Shown: piece after piece, positions 8,562 through 18,485 of the stretch | Layout of the letters: every line of letters begins with the position of its first letter | Numbering within the stretch: the first letter of the stretch is position 1 | From: Prochlorococcus sp. AG-449-P16 | Lineage (GTDB): Bacteria > Cyanobacteriota > Cyanobacteriia > PCC-6307 > Cyanobiaceae | Assembly (NCBI GenBank): GCA_003212175.1 | Contig: QCQN01000009.1 | Location: forward strand, 1 to 35,592 | Length of the DNA stretch: 35,592 bases | Reading direction: 5' to 3' | Position numbers and translations under genes: made by a program | Notes under the pieces: model-generated | Database searches by the model: none | The model's input: only the letters and a program-made list of their open reading frames with translations | What the model was told of the DNA's origin: nothing

Positions 8562-9671
8562 TTATTCAGACGGAAGTTGGGGCAAATCGCTACCTAACTT
8601 CAATCTATAAAATCTTAAAAAATAAGTTATCGTAATTAATAATAATACAACTGTAGAACCAATAAATAATTTGTTCCAGCTCCAGAAGGAAAATTCCAGA
8701 AAGTTAATTTGCCCAGGAATTAAATTCCAAATTATAAGATTTTTAGAAATTTTTAATTGCGGGTTTTTTAAGCTAGTAAATTTCGCTTTATGGGGATGAA
8801 TAATTTTAAAATTTAGTTGTATGTCTTCCATCTTTGAAATATCTTCTAGATCAAAGGAAATCCTAAAATTATATTTTTTAAAAAATATTAAGTTTCTTTG
8901 AGTGGTATCTATTGACAGATCTGAGGAAAAACCTGCTAGATCAAATGCAGTTTTTTGGATCTTATTAAGAATTTCTTTAGCATCTTTTAGATTAAGATTT
9001 TTATTCTCTAAGGAAAAATTAGATTCTCCTTTTACAATTTCTGCATCGGGTAAAATATCTTTAATTACATCTTCAAATTTTATTTGCCATGGGAGCTTAT
9101 TAATATATTTACTTTCAACTTCCAGGTAATTATTTATTGACTCAAATTGTCTAAGGTCAAGGGTATTTTCAATTTTTACACAACCGCTTAAAAGTGGAAT
9201 TAGTAATAACAAAATTAAAAAAATGATAAACGCAAAACCACTTTGAAATGGTTTTGTTTCGCCTGTAGGTTTATCAACTATATTTATAAATTTTTTTTCG
9301 CTTAAATTAATTTTGTTTAGTTTAAGTGCATTCCTAGAATTTTTCTTTAATGAAGTATTATTGTCAAATTTTATATTCCAATTCTCAGGTCTCTTGATTT
9401 CGGGAGAATTTATTATTTCCATCAAATATTTTGCATCATCTCTTGTTTTAGACTCATGTGATTTTAAAAGTTCTTTACATATTTCTTTAGCATTCTCTTT
9501 TTTATTAATCCCACAAAGTGCTGTGATTAATATCGTTCTTAAATTAACTCCCTCCTGGGAATCTAAAGGAAATGATTTGATTATTGGAGAAATAAATTGA
9601 ATGCAAAAATGATACTCCCCTTTTGCAAGAGCAAGCTCTACTGTCTCTAAAACTTGCTCATAATTTTTCAT
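8562..9671 (-). CDS. TPR-like domain fused to a DUF3153-type membrane protein
   Basis: A 369-residue protein of unknown function. Residues 1-90 are helical and TPR-like (QVLETVELALAKGEY, then repeated Leu/Ala pairs), followed by a basic linker. A hydrophobic segment at about 144-162 ends in LLSGC, a perfect-looking lipobox, but 160 residues from the N terminus. The C-terminal part (165-330) resembles cyanobacterial DUF3153 proteins and would lie outside the cytoplasm. It ends with a transmembrane helix at about 335-353 and a short cytoplasmic tail. The family assignment is from recognition of the pattern and is moderate. It ends directly against the convergent priA stop and follows argB by three bases, so it is probably in the argB transcript. 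Confidence 0.75.
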   Translation of the reverse strand: MKNYEQVLETVELALAKGEYHFCIQFISPIIKSFPLDSQEGVNLRTILITALCGINKKENAKEICKELLKSHESKTRDDAKYLMEIINSPEIKRPENWNIKFDNNTSLKKNSRNALKLNKINLSEKKFINIVDKPTGETKPFQSGFAFIIFLILLLLIPLLSGCVKIENTLDLRQFESINNYLEVESKYINKLPWQIKFEDVIKDILPDAEIVKGESNFSLENKNLNLKDAKEILNKIQKTAFDLAGFSSDLSIDTTQRNLIFFKKYNFRISFDLEDISKMEDIQLNFKIIHPHKAKFTSLKNPQLKISKNLIIWNLIPGQINFLEFSFWSWNKLFIGSTVVLLLITITYFLRFYRLKLGSDLPQLPSE

Positions 9672-9674
9672 AGT

Positions 9675-10526
9675 CTAAGCAACTATCATAGTTCCTTTTC
9701 CTGAATTGGTAAAAATTTCAAGAAGTAAAGAATGCTCTACGCGACCATCAATAATATGGGCAGCTTTTACACCTTGAGCTAATGCTCTTATGCAACATTC
9801 AGTTTTGGGTAGCATACCTCCTATAACAATTTCTTTTTTGATCAATTCTCTGGCCTCCTTAAGATTGATTTGTTTAATAAGAGTACTTGCTTTATTCTTT
9901 TTTTCTAGTATCCCTGGAGTATCGGTGAGAAGGATAAGTTTTTCTGCATTTATTGCCGCAGCCACTTCTCCCGCTACAAAATCAGCATTGATATTGTGTG
10001 AGATGCCGTCTTGAGTTGATCCGACACTAGTAATAACTGGAATGTAGCCATTATTTATGAGAGGATCCAATAGCTCAGGATTTATCTTAGTTACCTCGCC
10101 AACTAATCCATGACTCCCATCACCTAATTCTCTTGACTGGATTAAATTTCCATCAAGTCCTGAAATACCCACGGCCAATGATCCAGTATTATTGATTCCT
10201 CTAACGATTTGTTTGTTTACTCTCCCCATAAGGACCATTTCAACAATATCCATTGTTTTTTGGTCAGTAACTCTTAAACCATTTTCGAATTTTGGAGAAA
10301 TTTCTAATTTGTTCAACCAAAAATTAATTTCGGGCCCCCCACCATGAATCACTACTGGGCAGACGCCTACACTTGATAAAAGAGCAATGTCTCTAAAGAA
10401 AGCTTTCTTTAGGTTCTCATCTTCCATAATAGAGCCTCCATATTTGATAACAATTTTTCTTCCTGAAAAACTTTGTATATATGGGAGTGCTTCGCTTAAT
10501 ATTGATACTCTTTGAGAATCATTCAT
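9675..10526 (-). CDS. argB: N-acetylglutamate kinase
   Basis: A 283-residue enzyme that phosphorylates N-acetyl-L-glutamate, the second and controlled step of arginine synthesis. It shows KYGGSIMED near the N terminus (nucleotide-binding lysine), the [10 protein letters not shown] substrate loop, the GLRVTD segment and the C-terminal GGMLPK and IIDGR blocks of the amino acid kinase fold. An N-terminal extension before the first strand ([17 protein letters not shown]) is the helix typical of arginine-inhibited, hexameric enzymes, the type that in cyanobacteria binds PII. Whether PII control operates here cannot be read from this window. The TPR/DUF3153 gene follows after three bases, and the DUF2854 gene precedes it on the same strand with a 67-base gap. 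Confidence 0.97.
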   Translation of the reverse strand: MNDSQRVSILSEALPYIQSFSGRKIVIKYGGSIMEDENLKKAFFRDIALLSSVGVCPVVIHGGGPEINFWLNKLEISPKFENGLRVTDQKTMDIVEMVLMGRVNKQIVRGINNTGSLAVGISGLDGNLIQSRELGDGSHGLVGEVTKINPELLDPLINNGYIPVITSVGSTQDGISHNINADFVAGEVAAAINAEKLILLTDTPGILEKKNKASTLIKQINLKEARELIKKEIVIGGMLPKTECCIRALAQGVKAAHIIDGRVEHSLLLEIFTNSGKGTMIVA

Positions 10527-10581
10527 TCTTAGAAAAAATATTTAAGATTAGCTGAATTAAAATGTTGTTTTTTTACTAAAT

Positions 10582-10593
10582 ATATTCGAATAT
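10582..10593. repeat. 12-base perfect palindrome between DUF2854 gene and argB
   Basis: ATATTCGAATAT, centred on TTCGAA, sits immediately after the stop codon of the DUF2854 gene and about 55 bases before argB. Without a T-run it is a poor intrinsic terminator. It could be a protein-binding site or chance in AT-rich DNA. Confidence 0.3.
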
Positions 10594-11124
10594 TTAATAA
10601 AAGAGAATCAAATCAAATTCTTCTTTATTATCGTCGATAATAAATTCTGATTCAAGACCTTTCACGAAAAACCTATTTAATCGGTCTTGTTTCTCAACCC
10701 ATTTTTCCATCGGGACAGAATTGATTTGGAAATGCATTCTTAGACCATTTTTATCATCTTTTGTTATTTCTTCTATTTCTGTAAGTTGAGGGGGTAAATC
10801 TTCATCCCATAACTTTAAAGCTTCCAAAGAACTTTCAAGGTGGGCTTTTATTCCATATCTCCACCTAGTTACATCTTTAACTAATGCAGTTAATTCTTTT
10901 GGCCTATTGAATCTGTCATCTTTGAAGTTTTTTTTATCCAGTAATTTTACAGGAGGTATTTCAGAAGTTTTCAAACCCAATCCAATTAGGAATATTGGTA
11001 CTCCGTAAAAAAAAGTAGGAACACTTAAATTTACTGAGTCAGTAAAATAAGCTGTCATTCCAATAAAAGCTAACATACCTCCTGTAAATACAATAATATT
11101 TCCTGGAGATAAGTATTTCTTCAT
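10594..11124 (-). CDS. DUF2854 family membrane protein
   Basis: A 176-residue protein recognised as a member of the DUF2854 family shared by cyanobacteria and chloroplasts, function unknown. Two closely spaced hydrophobic helices occupy about residues 9-26 and 34-50 (NIIVFTGGMLAFIGMTAYF and PTFFYGVPIFLIGLGLK). They are followed by a conserved loop with SEIPPVKL and a soluble domain containing VTRWRYG and LKLWDEDLPPQLTEI. The likely location is the thylakoid or plasma membrane with the C-terminal domain in the cytosol. The start codon is only 21 bases from the divergently read short gene at 11146, so its promoter must lie within that coding sequence or be very compact. Confidence 0.8.
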   Translation of the reverse strand: MKKYLSPGNIIVFTGGMLAFIGMTAYFTDSVNLSVPTFFYGVPIFLIGLGLKTSEIPPVKLLDKKNFKDDRFNRPKELTALVKDVTRWRYGIKAHLESSLEALKLWDEDLPPQLTEIEEITKDDKNGLRMHFQINSVPMEKWVEKQDRLNRFFVKGLESEFIIDDNKEEFDLILFY

Positions 11125-11145
11125 TTGGTTTTAGTAAAATAATAG

Positions 11146-11349
11146 ATGAATGAGTTATTAAGTATTATGCAGGAATCTAATACTACAAATCAAGAAGATC
11201 TGATTTTTAAACTCGATCAGGATAGAACATGGCTGTTGAAAAACCTTGATAAAGGCAAATGGCCTGAAATAAGAAGTGAGCTTGCTGAGCTTGAGAGAAA
11301 AATAAGTAAATTTATTATAAGTGTTCGAGAGAATAACGTTGATATTTAA
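11146..11349 (+). CDS. short hypothetical protein, 67 residues
   Basis: I do not recognise a family. The product is a small, hydrophilic, probably all-helical protein: MQESNTTNQEDLIFKLDQDR, a tryptophan pair in RTWLLKNLDKGKWPEIR, then heptad-like Leu/Ile residues (ELAELERKISKFIISVREN), which suggests a short coiled coil. No membrane segment or signal peptide is present. It begins 21 bases from the divergent DUF2854 start and stops exactly one base before the convergent ssb stop, a tight fit that supports it being a real gene. ATG 11146 is used; ATG 11167 is an alternative start that would leave more room for a promoter. Confidence 0.6.
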   Translation: MNELLSIMQESNTTNQEDLIFKLDQDRTWLLKNLDKGKWPEIRSELAELERKISKFIISVRENNVDI

Positions 11350-11775
11350 TTAAAAGGGAATTTCATCAATTTCTGGAACTAAAGGTGAGCTATCCCAATT
11401 TGTTTTATGTTGGGTTTGCTCATTATCTTTAGAAGATTCATTTTTATTTTTTGGGGATTCATCATTCTCATCTGAAGTTATATGATGAATCTTTGAAGCG
11501 GTTAATTCGGGCTGCTTCTCTTTGGTCCCATCTTTTCTTGTTACTGAATTCATCCTGAGACGTCCTTCAAGAACAATGTTTTGCCCCTTTTTTAAACCTT
11601 CTATCATTTCTTGGGCAATGTTACCCCATCCTAAAACCTTAAGTTCTCTTATTGGATCTTCGCTGCGCAATCCCTTAAAACTTACAATCATTTCAGCAAT
11701 AGCCGTTTGGTTATCTTTGGTATATCTCATTTGAGGAGCGCTATTTATTACAGCTTGGATTAAACAATGATTCAT
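11350..11775 (-). CDS. ssb: single-stranded DNA-binding protein
   Basis: A 141-residue SSB. Residues 1-100 form the OB fold with the family pattern (INSAPQMRYTKDNQTAIAEM, then LKVLGWGNIAQEMIEGLKKGQNIVLEGRLRM). The following 30 residues are a low-complexity Asn/Glu/Lys/Ser linker. The last residues, EIDEIPF, form the acidic tip that recruits partner proteins such as PriA, RecQ or the clamp loader in other bacteria. The strand order is slightly unusual for a canonical E. coli-type SSB, but the cyanobacterial short type fits. The acidic tip is notable here because the PriA gene, a known SSB-tip partner in other bacteria, is broken in this window. Confidence 0.9.
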   Translation of the reverse strand: MNHCLIQAVINSAPQMRYTKDNQTAIAEMIVSFKGLRSEDPIRELKVLGWGNIAQEMIEGLKKGQNIVLEGRLRMNSVTRKDGTKEKQPELTASKIHHITSDENDESPKNKNESSKDNEQTQHKTNWDSSPLVPEIDEIPF

Positions 11776-11804
11776 TACTTCTTAAACAATTTAGAGTTAT
11801 CTTG

Positions 11805-12500
11805 ATGCAGAATAAACAAAATTGCCACGAAAATGTTTGGATCCTATCAGGAACTGCAGATGGACCTTCATTAGCAAGAAGGCTTCTCAAACATAACTAT
11901 CGAGTATTTGCAAGCGTTGTAACGCAAAGAGGAAGTGAATCTTATATTAAAAACTCAAAGTTACATATCATTACAGGCAGATTAAATGATAAAAGTGAAG
12001 TAATCAACTTTATAAAAAAAAATAAGATTAAATTTGTTATTGATGCTACTCATCCTTTTGCCCAAATTATCTCAAGGAATCTTAATGCAGCTTGCAAAGA
12101 AATTAATGCCCCTCTTTTTGTCTTTGAGAGAAAATCTACCTTTAAAGAGGAACCTAAGTTTAATTATATTTCTGATTTAAAAGGTATTAAAAATATTAAT
12201 TTAATAGGAAAAAATATCCTTTTAGCAATAGGATCAAGATTTCTCAATGATACTGCGAAATATTATTTAGAATCTGGAGCTGATGTATACACTAGGATAC
12301 TTCCTACGCAGGAAAGTGTATCAAGGGCTTTTGGATCAGTCATAAAAAATTCAAATATAGCGATACTTGAACCAAGTAAAAGAAAAGACAGTATCGTTGA
12401 AAAAAAACTTTGTGATTTTTGGAAAATAGATTATGTACTTTGTAGAGAATCAGGTAGTTATTCTCAAAAAAAACTGGGAACGTATTATCTCAGGAAGTAA
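11805..12500 (+). CDS. cobK: precorrin-6A reductase (CobK/CbiJ family)
   Basis: About 231 residues. The Rossmann-type N terminus WILSGTADGPSLARRLL, the repeated VDATHPFA motif (in IDATHPFAQIISRN) and the LLAIGSRFLN segment identify the CobK/CbiJ family, which reduces precorrin-6 with NADPH in corrin ring synthesis. I start at ATG 11805; TTG 11802 immediately upstream is less likely. Together with cobO (30025-30720) it shows that the organism makes its own corrinoid. The gene diverges from ssb with only about 29 bases between start codons and is followed by cutA after 114 bases. No cobalamin riboswitch is visible upstream. Confidence 0.88.
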   Translation: MQNKQNCHENVWILSGTADGPSLARRLLKHNYRVFASVVTQRGSESYIKNSKLHIITGRLNDKSEVINFIKKNKIKFVIDATHPFAQIISRNLNAACKEINAPLFVFERKSTFKEEPKFNYISDLKGIKNINLIGKNILLAIGSRFLNDTAKYYLESGADVYTRILPTQESVSRAFGSVIKNSNIAILEPSKRKDSIVEKKLCDFWKIDYVLCRESGSYSQKKLGTYYLRK

Positions 12501-12614
12501 TATGGAATTATTTTTTAGTTAAAAGACCAAAATTAATATTTAGTAATACACGCGTTTTCAACGAGTATGACATCTTAATAGATCATATGATAAGAAAATA
12601 TTCTTGATTATTCT

Positions 12615-12923
12615 ATGAACGCGGTATTGATTTTGATAACAACTGAGTCAAATGAAAATTTAGCCAGGAATATTGCTAATTTGCTAATACAGAATAACCT
12701 TGCAGCATGCGTTTCAATAAAGTCTATTAATTCAATTTATAAATGGAATGATCAAATTGAAGAGGCTTTTGAGTTTGAGATTACAATAAAAAGTAGGCCT
12801 GAATTGAAAGATGATTTGATATTATTTTTACAAAAAATGACATCCTACGACGTCCCCCAAATTCTTTACAGGACATTTTACAGTGAAGCTAAATATCACG
12901 ATTGGTTAACTAAGGTTATTTAA
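12615..12923 (+). CDS. cutA: CutA1-like divalent cation tolerance protein
   Basis: A 102-residue protein covering the whole CutA1 family: the ferredoxin-like start MNAVLILITTESNENLARNIANLLI, NLAACVSI (usually AACVN), the YKWNDQIEE motif, and the end YDVPQILYRTF followed by YHDWL. CutA1 proteins form very stable trimers related in fold to PII. A copper-tolerance role was proposed in E. coli, but the function in cyanobacteria is open. The stop codon overlaps the convergent PfkB-kinase stop by four bases. Confidence 0.92.
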   Translation: MNAVLILITTESNENLARNIANLLIQNNLAACVSIKSINSIYKWNDQIEEAFEFEITIKSRPELKDDLILFLQKMTSYDVPQILYRTFYSEAKYHDWLTKVI

Positions 12924-13936
12924 TAAAAGTTTTTCTTAATTAAGTCCTTAAGTTTAAAGTTAGATCTAGATCCTAATTGAGTTATAATTTGTCCCGCGCA
13001 TAAAGAACCTAATTTGCCACATTTTTCGAGAGAATAATTTTTAATTAAACCATGAATAAACCCCCCCGCGTAAAGATCTCCTGCTCCAGTAGTATCAACA
13101 ACTTCCCCTGTTAAATTAGCCTCTATTGCTTTAGTCAAGTTGCGATTAACAATTAAAGATCCTTTTTCACCCAATGTAACTACTATTAATTCACATAGAG
13201 AGGTCAATTCTTTTTGGCAATTATCTAATTTATTTATTTCTAAAAGGCTTAATATTTCGTTTTCATTACAAAAAACTATATCAACATAATTTTTAATTAA
13301 GTTCAAAAAACTTTCTCTATGCCTATTAACGCAAAAAGAGTCAGATAATGAGAGTACTATTCTTGTATTGGCGGATTTTGCGACTTTAGCCGCCTCAAGA
13401 AAAGCATTCTTAGCTAAATCACTGTCCCATAGATATCCTTCTAAATATAAATATTTACTCTCTTTGATCAAGTTAAAATCAATATCTTTTGGCTCAAACC
13501 GTATTGATGCTCCTAGGTAGGTGCACATGGTTCTTTGAGCATCAGGTGAAACCAAAATAATGGAATGGGCTGTTGATGGCCCTTTATTAGTGGGGGGAGT
13601 ATCAAAAATAGTATTACTTTCTCTGATATCAGATGAAAAGAATTTCCCAAAGTTATCATTTTTTACTCTGCCGACAAAATGGACATTATTTCCTAATTCT
13701 GCCAAACAAACAACAGTATTAGCAGAAGAACCTCCTGATATTTTTTTTGCTATTTTGCAGTTTTTTAATAATCTTTGAGATTCATCTGAATTAATGAGGT
13801 TCATAGATCCTTTTTGTAGGTCATTAATTTCAAGAAATTCATCTTCAATATTTACAACGATATCTACAATTGCATTACCTAATCCAATTAAATCGATTTT
13901 TTTATCTTGATTATTATGTCTAAATATTTCCCCCAT
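12920..13936 (-). CDS. PfkB-family carbohydrate/nucleoside kinase (adenosine-kinase-like)
   Basis: A 338-residue ribokinase-family enzyme. The N-terminal signature (ISGGSSANTVVCLAELG near residues 66-82) and the C-terminal ATP/catalytic signature DTTGAGDLYAGGF (about 282-294, Asp catalytic base in GAGD) are intact. The arrangement, with an N-terminal GLGNAIVDIVV and the TAHSIILVSPDAQRTM lid strand, is closer to adenosine kinases and related nucleoside kinases than to fructokinases. Its position 12 bases after purA on the same strand also favours a purine-linked substrate, but this is inference; fructokinase or ribokinase activity remains possible. Confidence 0.85.
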   Translation of the reverse strand: MGEIFRHNNQDKKIDLIGLGNAIVDIVVNIEDEFLEINDLQKGSMNLINSDESQRLLKNCKIAKKISGGSSANTVVCLAELGNNVHFVGRVKNDNFGKFFSSDIRESNTIFDTPPTNKGPSTAHSIILVSPDAQRTMCTYLGASIRFEPKDIDFNLIKESKYLYLEGYLWDSDLAKNAFLEAAKVAKSANTRIVLSLSDSFCVNRHRESFLNLIKNYVDIVFCNENEILSLLEINKLDNCQKELTSLCELIVVTLGEKGSLIVNRNLTKAIEANLTGEVVDTTGAGDLYAGGFIHGLIKNYSLEKCGKLGSLCAGQIITQLGSRSNFKLKDLIKKNFY

Positions 13937-13948
13937 GTTTAATAAAAA

Positions 13949-15331
<1,383 letters not shown>

Positions 15332-15340
15332 TCATTTGTA

Positions 15341-15778
15341 TTAACTTTCTCTAAGTACCATCTTTTGAGCAATAGAGAATTCTTTTGTTAATCGCTCCTT
15401 TAGTTTATCGGGTAAGGGCCTACTTGCAAAGTTTTTGTAATGACCTGCCATTGCATTTAGTGCTGTTTGCATTGTAGTAAAAGATTGAGTTTTATTAACC
15501 ATTCCTCTGTTTCTATATCTTGAAATATAGTCAGTTATCAAAGAAAGAGATTCAGTCCTAACTTCGTCTTTATTCAAGGAGTCCTTTGGGGTATCAACTG
15601 CTTTTTGCAAAGTTTGTGCTACCGATATCGTATCTTTTGCATAATCTCCTGTCATAGAGGTCTTGGCAGCATATGAGGGGAGATTAAAGAATGTTAAAAA
15701 TATTGAAAAACAAATTATCAAAGATATTATTTTTGAAAAAAATTTATTAATCAAATTTGGCATCTTTTTAACTAACAT
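15341..15778 (-). CDS. psb27: photosystem II assembly factor Psb27
   Basis: A 145-residue precursor. An N-terminal signal sequence (hydrophobic core about residues 14-32, cleavage likely after SYA) is followed by the roughly 105-residue four-helix Psb27 domain with YAKDTISVAQTLQKAVD, the YISRYRNRGMVN block and FTTMQTALNAMAGHY. Psb27 binds the lumenal face of CP43 during assembly and repair of photosystem II, before the manganese cluster forms. Unlike the lipoprotein form in model cyanobacteria, no lipobox cysteine follows the hydrophobic core; the only nearby Cys lies inside it (LIICFS). The protein is therefore predicted to be soluble in the lumen. It lies 25 bases after proS. Confidence 0.93.
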   Translation of the reverse strand: MLVKKMPNLINKFFSKIISLIICFSIFLTFFNLPSYAAKTSMTGDYAKDTISVAQTLQKAVDTPKDSLNKDEVRTESLSLITDYISRYRNRGMVNKTQSFTTMQTALNAMAGHYKNFASRPLPDKLKERLTKEFSIAQKMVLRES

Positions 15779-15803
15779 GAAGTTACTCCAGATAGATTTT
15801 GAT

Positions 15804-17606
15804 CTAAGAATTATTATTGTACATTATTTTTGATTCAGAAAAGAATTTTTCTAATAAATTACTTGAGCTTATTTTTAATTTACGTTTGCTTTTCCTACAA
15901 AAGAATTCAACTTCTTTATTTATAGAATCTCTTCCAATAATAATTTGGAAAGGTATACCAATTAAATCAGCATCTTTGAATTTGACACCTGCTCTATCAT
16001 CTCTGTCATCAAGAAGGACATCAATATTATGATTTTTAAAATTATTATAAATTTCCTCAGTAAGTTCTTTTTGATTAGAATCTTTTAAATTAGTAGGGAT
16101 AATTAAAACTTCAAAAGGAGAGATTTGGATTGGCCAAATTATTCCATTATTATCATGATTCTGTTCAATGGCTGCTTGAGCAATTCTTGTTACCCCAACG
16201 CCATAGCAACCCATCCATAAATTTTTTAATTGACCATCCTTGTCAGAAAATTTCGCATTTAATTTATCACTATATTTTTGTCCTAATTGGAAAATATGAC
16301 CTATTTCAATACCTTTTTTTTCCTTCAATTTTTCATGATTTTTAAGACTTATGTAATCTCCTTCTTTTGCATTTCTAATATCTGATATTGTGAAATTTTC
16401 TTTAGAAAATGAAAACTTATAAAATACTCTATGAATATTGATTTTATTACCCCCACTAACAAAAGTTGAAAGTTCATCAGCGGATTTGTCAGCTATTCTT
16501 ATCCATTTTTTGTCCCAATTAGAATCATTGTTAATTGATTTGTCTTCAACGTCAGGCCCGATATATCCTAATGGGAAATTATTTAGATTTTTTTTGATTT
16601 GTTTAATATCATCCATCATGTTGAGATGAATTAAATTGGATGTGAAAATTTTGTTTATTAAGTTAAAGAGCTTAACCTCATTTATTTCTTGATCACCTCT
16701 TATGCAGGTAAGAATTGGCACCTCAGATTTATTCTCAAATTTTGCAATGTAAATAACCACTTTAACAATCTGGCTTGAATCTAAATTGTGTTTTTTACAG
16801 ATATCCGCAATTGATTTTTGGTTTGGAGTTTCAATTAAATCGTTTTCAATTTTTTCTAATTTCACAGCTTTTGAAGGCAATGAGACAGCCTTTTCAAGAT
16901 TGGCTGCGTATGATCCACTCTCAGTGAATAAAATTGAATCTTCCCCTATATCAGCAGTAACCATAAACTCTTTAGATGATGCTCCTCCAATTGCTCCACT
17001 GTCTGCTTCCACTCCTACTGTATCAACGCCACAATTTTTAAAAATTTCTTCATAGGCTTTTCCCATTTTTTCATAAAATGAAACCAAATCTTCCTTTGAA
17101 GAGTGGAAGGAGTAGCCATCCTTCATTATAAATTCCCTACTTCTCATCAAACCAAACCTTGGTCTTATTTCATCTCTAAATTTTGTTTGAATTTGATAAA
17201 AACATAAAGGTAATTGTTTATATGAATTAATAATCTCAGAAGCAATACTAGTTATAACTTCTTCATGTGTTGGCCCCAAACCAAATTCTTTTCCTTGCCT
17301 ATCTTTTAAATTAAACATTATCCCTTCTCCAGCAGTGTACCCTTCCCACCTTTCACTTTTTTTCCATAACTCTGCTGGGTGAAGTTGTGGTAGAAGAAGT
17401 TTTGTACAACCATTATTGTTAAGTTCTCTTTCAATTATTGAGGATATTTTTTCAATAACTCTAAGCATGAGTGGCATATATGCATAAATACCACTATTGA
17501 CTCTGCGAATAAATCCCCCCCTCAAAAGTAATTGATGAGAGATAATTTCTGCTTCAGAAGGAGTGTCACGAAGTGTCCCCAGAGGAAATGAGGTTGTGAC
17601 GCGCAT
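15804..17606 (-). CDS. proS: prolyl-tRNA synthetase (bacterial type with editing domain)
   Basis: A 600-residue class II aminoacyl-tRNA synthetase charging tRNA-Pro. Class II motif 1 lies near the N terminus (MPLMLRVIEKISSIIERELN), motif 2 in TKFRDEIRPRFGLMRSREFIMKDGYSFH, and motif 3 in GCYGVGVTRIAQAAIEQ. The insertion between motifs 2 and 3 (about residues 225-400) is the INS domain that clears mischarged alanine, marking the bacterial form. The C-terminal anticodon-binding domain begins near IQISPFEVLIIPTN. The length is normal. It heads a minus-strand group with psb27, purA and a PfkB kinase, and is divergent from the HTH-like gene at 17782. Confidence 0.97.
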   Translation of the reverse strand: MRVTTSFPLGTLRDTPSEAEIISHQLLLRGGFIRRVNSGIYAYMPLMLRVIEKISSIIERELNNNGCTKLLLPQLHPAELWKKSERWEGYTAGEGIMFNLKDRQGKEFGLGPTHEEVITSIASEIINSYKQLPLCFYQIQTKFRDEIRPRFGLMRSREFIMKDGYSFHSSKEDLVSFYEKMGKAYEEIFKNCGVDTVGVEADSGAIGGASSKEFMVTADIGEDSILFTESGSYAANLEKAVSLPSKAVKLEKIENDLIETPNQKSIADICKKHNLDSSQIVKVVIYIAKFENKSEVPILTCIRGDQEINEVKLFNLINKIFTSNLIHLNMMDDIKQIKKNLNNFPLGYIGPDVEDKSINNDSNWDKKWIRIADKSADELSTFVSGGNKINIHRVFYKFSFSKENFTISDIRNAKEGDYISLKNHEKLKEKKGIEIGHIFQLGQKYSDKLNAKFSDKDGQLKNLWMGCYGVGVTRIAQAAIEQNHDNNGIIWPIQISPFEVLIIPTNLKDSNQKELTEEIYNNFKNHNIDVLLDDRDDRAGVKFKDADLIGIPFQIIIGRDSINKEVEFFCRKSKRKLKISSSNLLEKFFSESKIMYNNNS

Positions 17607-17781
17607 AAAAATACTTTTTAAAGATATTTAATTTTATCAATTAAGATGTGAAAAATTCCTAAAGTGTCTTGAGTCCCTGAAGGCAGGTAGTTTAGTTTTA
17701 ATCTTTTTGCTAACTTCTGCAATAATAAAACTTAAACTCATTAAGTAAATTCTACACATTAATCGCATTTGATTTAGATCT

Positions 17782-18132
17782 ATGGACAATATGGAATCCA
17801 ATATTTCTAGTTCTGAAGAATTAGTTGGTATTGATGAAGTTCAGAAATTCCTTAATCGTTCCAGAGCTTCTGTTTACAGATATACAAATACAGATCTTAG
17901 AAATTTAAATCCTAACTTTAATCCTAGAAAATTAAATCCTGAATATAGAACAGACCAAAAAGAACCTTTACTTTTTCATCCAAATGAGATTGCAAGATTT
18001 GCAAAAGATATCTTAAGAATTAAAGAAGTCACAGTAGAAGTTTTTAATTCCCCATCTTCCGCTGCACAAAATATTCTTTCTCAAATACTTGATGAGTTAA
18101 AAAGTATAAGATCTTTGCTAGAAAAAAATTAA
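17782..18132 (+). CDS. small HTH-like protein of unknown function
   Basis: A 116-residue protein I cannot assign to a named family. Residues about 14-40 (ELVGIDEVQKFLNRSRASVYRYTNTD) look like a MerR/excisionase-type helix-turn-helix, in which the protein would recognise DNA with a short winged helix. The middle is rich in Asn and Pro (LRNLNPNFNPRKLNPEYR). The C-terminal third (SSAAQNILSQILDELKSIRSLLEK) is a probable coiled coil for dimerisation. The start ATG 17782 is followed by a second ATG three codons on. It is read divergently from proS and is followed by a small membrane protein and a pyrophosphatase gene on the same strand. A transcription-factor role is only an inference. Confidence 0.7.
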   Translation: MDNMESNISSSEELVGIDEVQKFLNRSRASVYRYTNTDLRNLNPNFNPRKLNPEYRTDQKEPLLFHPNEIARFAKDILRIKEVTVEVFNSPSSAAQNILSQILDELKSIRSLLEKN

Positions 18133-18230
18133 ATTTGAAACTGTTGCTTCAAACTATATTTTGATTTATTGACTTTTTGATTGTAAAATAATTTTGTTAA
18201 GTTAATTCCTACTTTTCATAGTCAAAACTC

Positions 18231-18485
18231 TTGAGATATACAAATTCAAAGAAGTTTGTCAAAAGTAATTCAAGTGAAGGCAATTCTCTTATTACTATTG
18301 CTGGTGATACGGAAAGAGACGACGATGATCCCCTTAGTATCAGGGATACATCAACTTTTTTTCTTGGACTTTTAGTTGCCTCTTTGACTATTTTATTGCC
18401 TCTAATAAGTGTTTTACTTTCTAGACCTTTATCTCATGTGAACGAGACTAATTCATTTCATACAATTAAAGAAGATGGACCTTAG
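18231..18485 (+). CDS. small single-pass membrane protein upstream of ppa
   Basis: An 84-residue reading frame with a TTG start (an in-frame stop lies at 18219-18221 and the frame contains no ATG). The N-terminal half is polar with an acidic cluster (TERDDDDP), followed by one clear transmembrane helix at about residues 43-64 (TFFLGLLVASLTILLPLISVLL) and a short tail. I do not recognise a family. The last 11 bases overlap the start of ppa, and the overlap with translational coupling potential supports it as a real gene. The acidic stretch before the helix suggests the N terminus is outside the cytoplasm, but topology is uncertain. Confidence 0.6.
   Translation: MRYTNSKKFVKSNSSEGNSLITIAGDTERDDDDPLSIRDTSTFFLGLLVASLTILLPLISVLLSRPLSHVNETNSFHTIKEDGP

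Noticed and set aside
11776-11804. A cobalamin riboswitch before cobK
   Set aside because: The gap is only about 29 bases and lacks room for the aptamer.
12501-12614. A small RNA or tRNA between cobK and cutA
   Set aside because: No cloverleaf, clear promoter or stable hairpin could be found.
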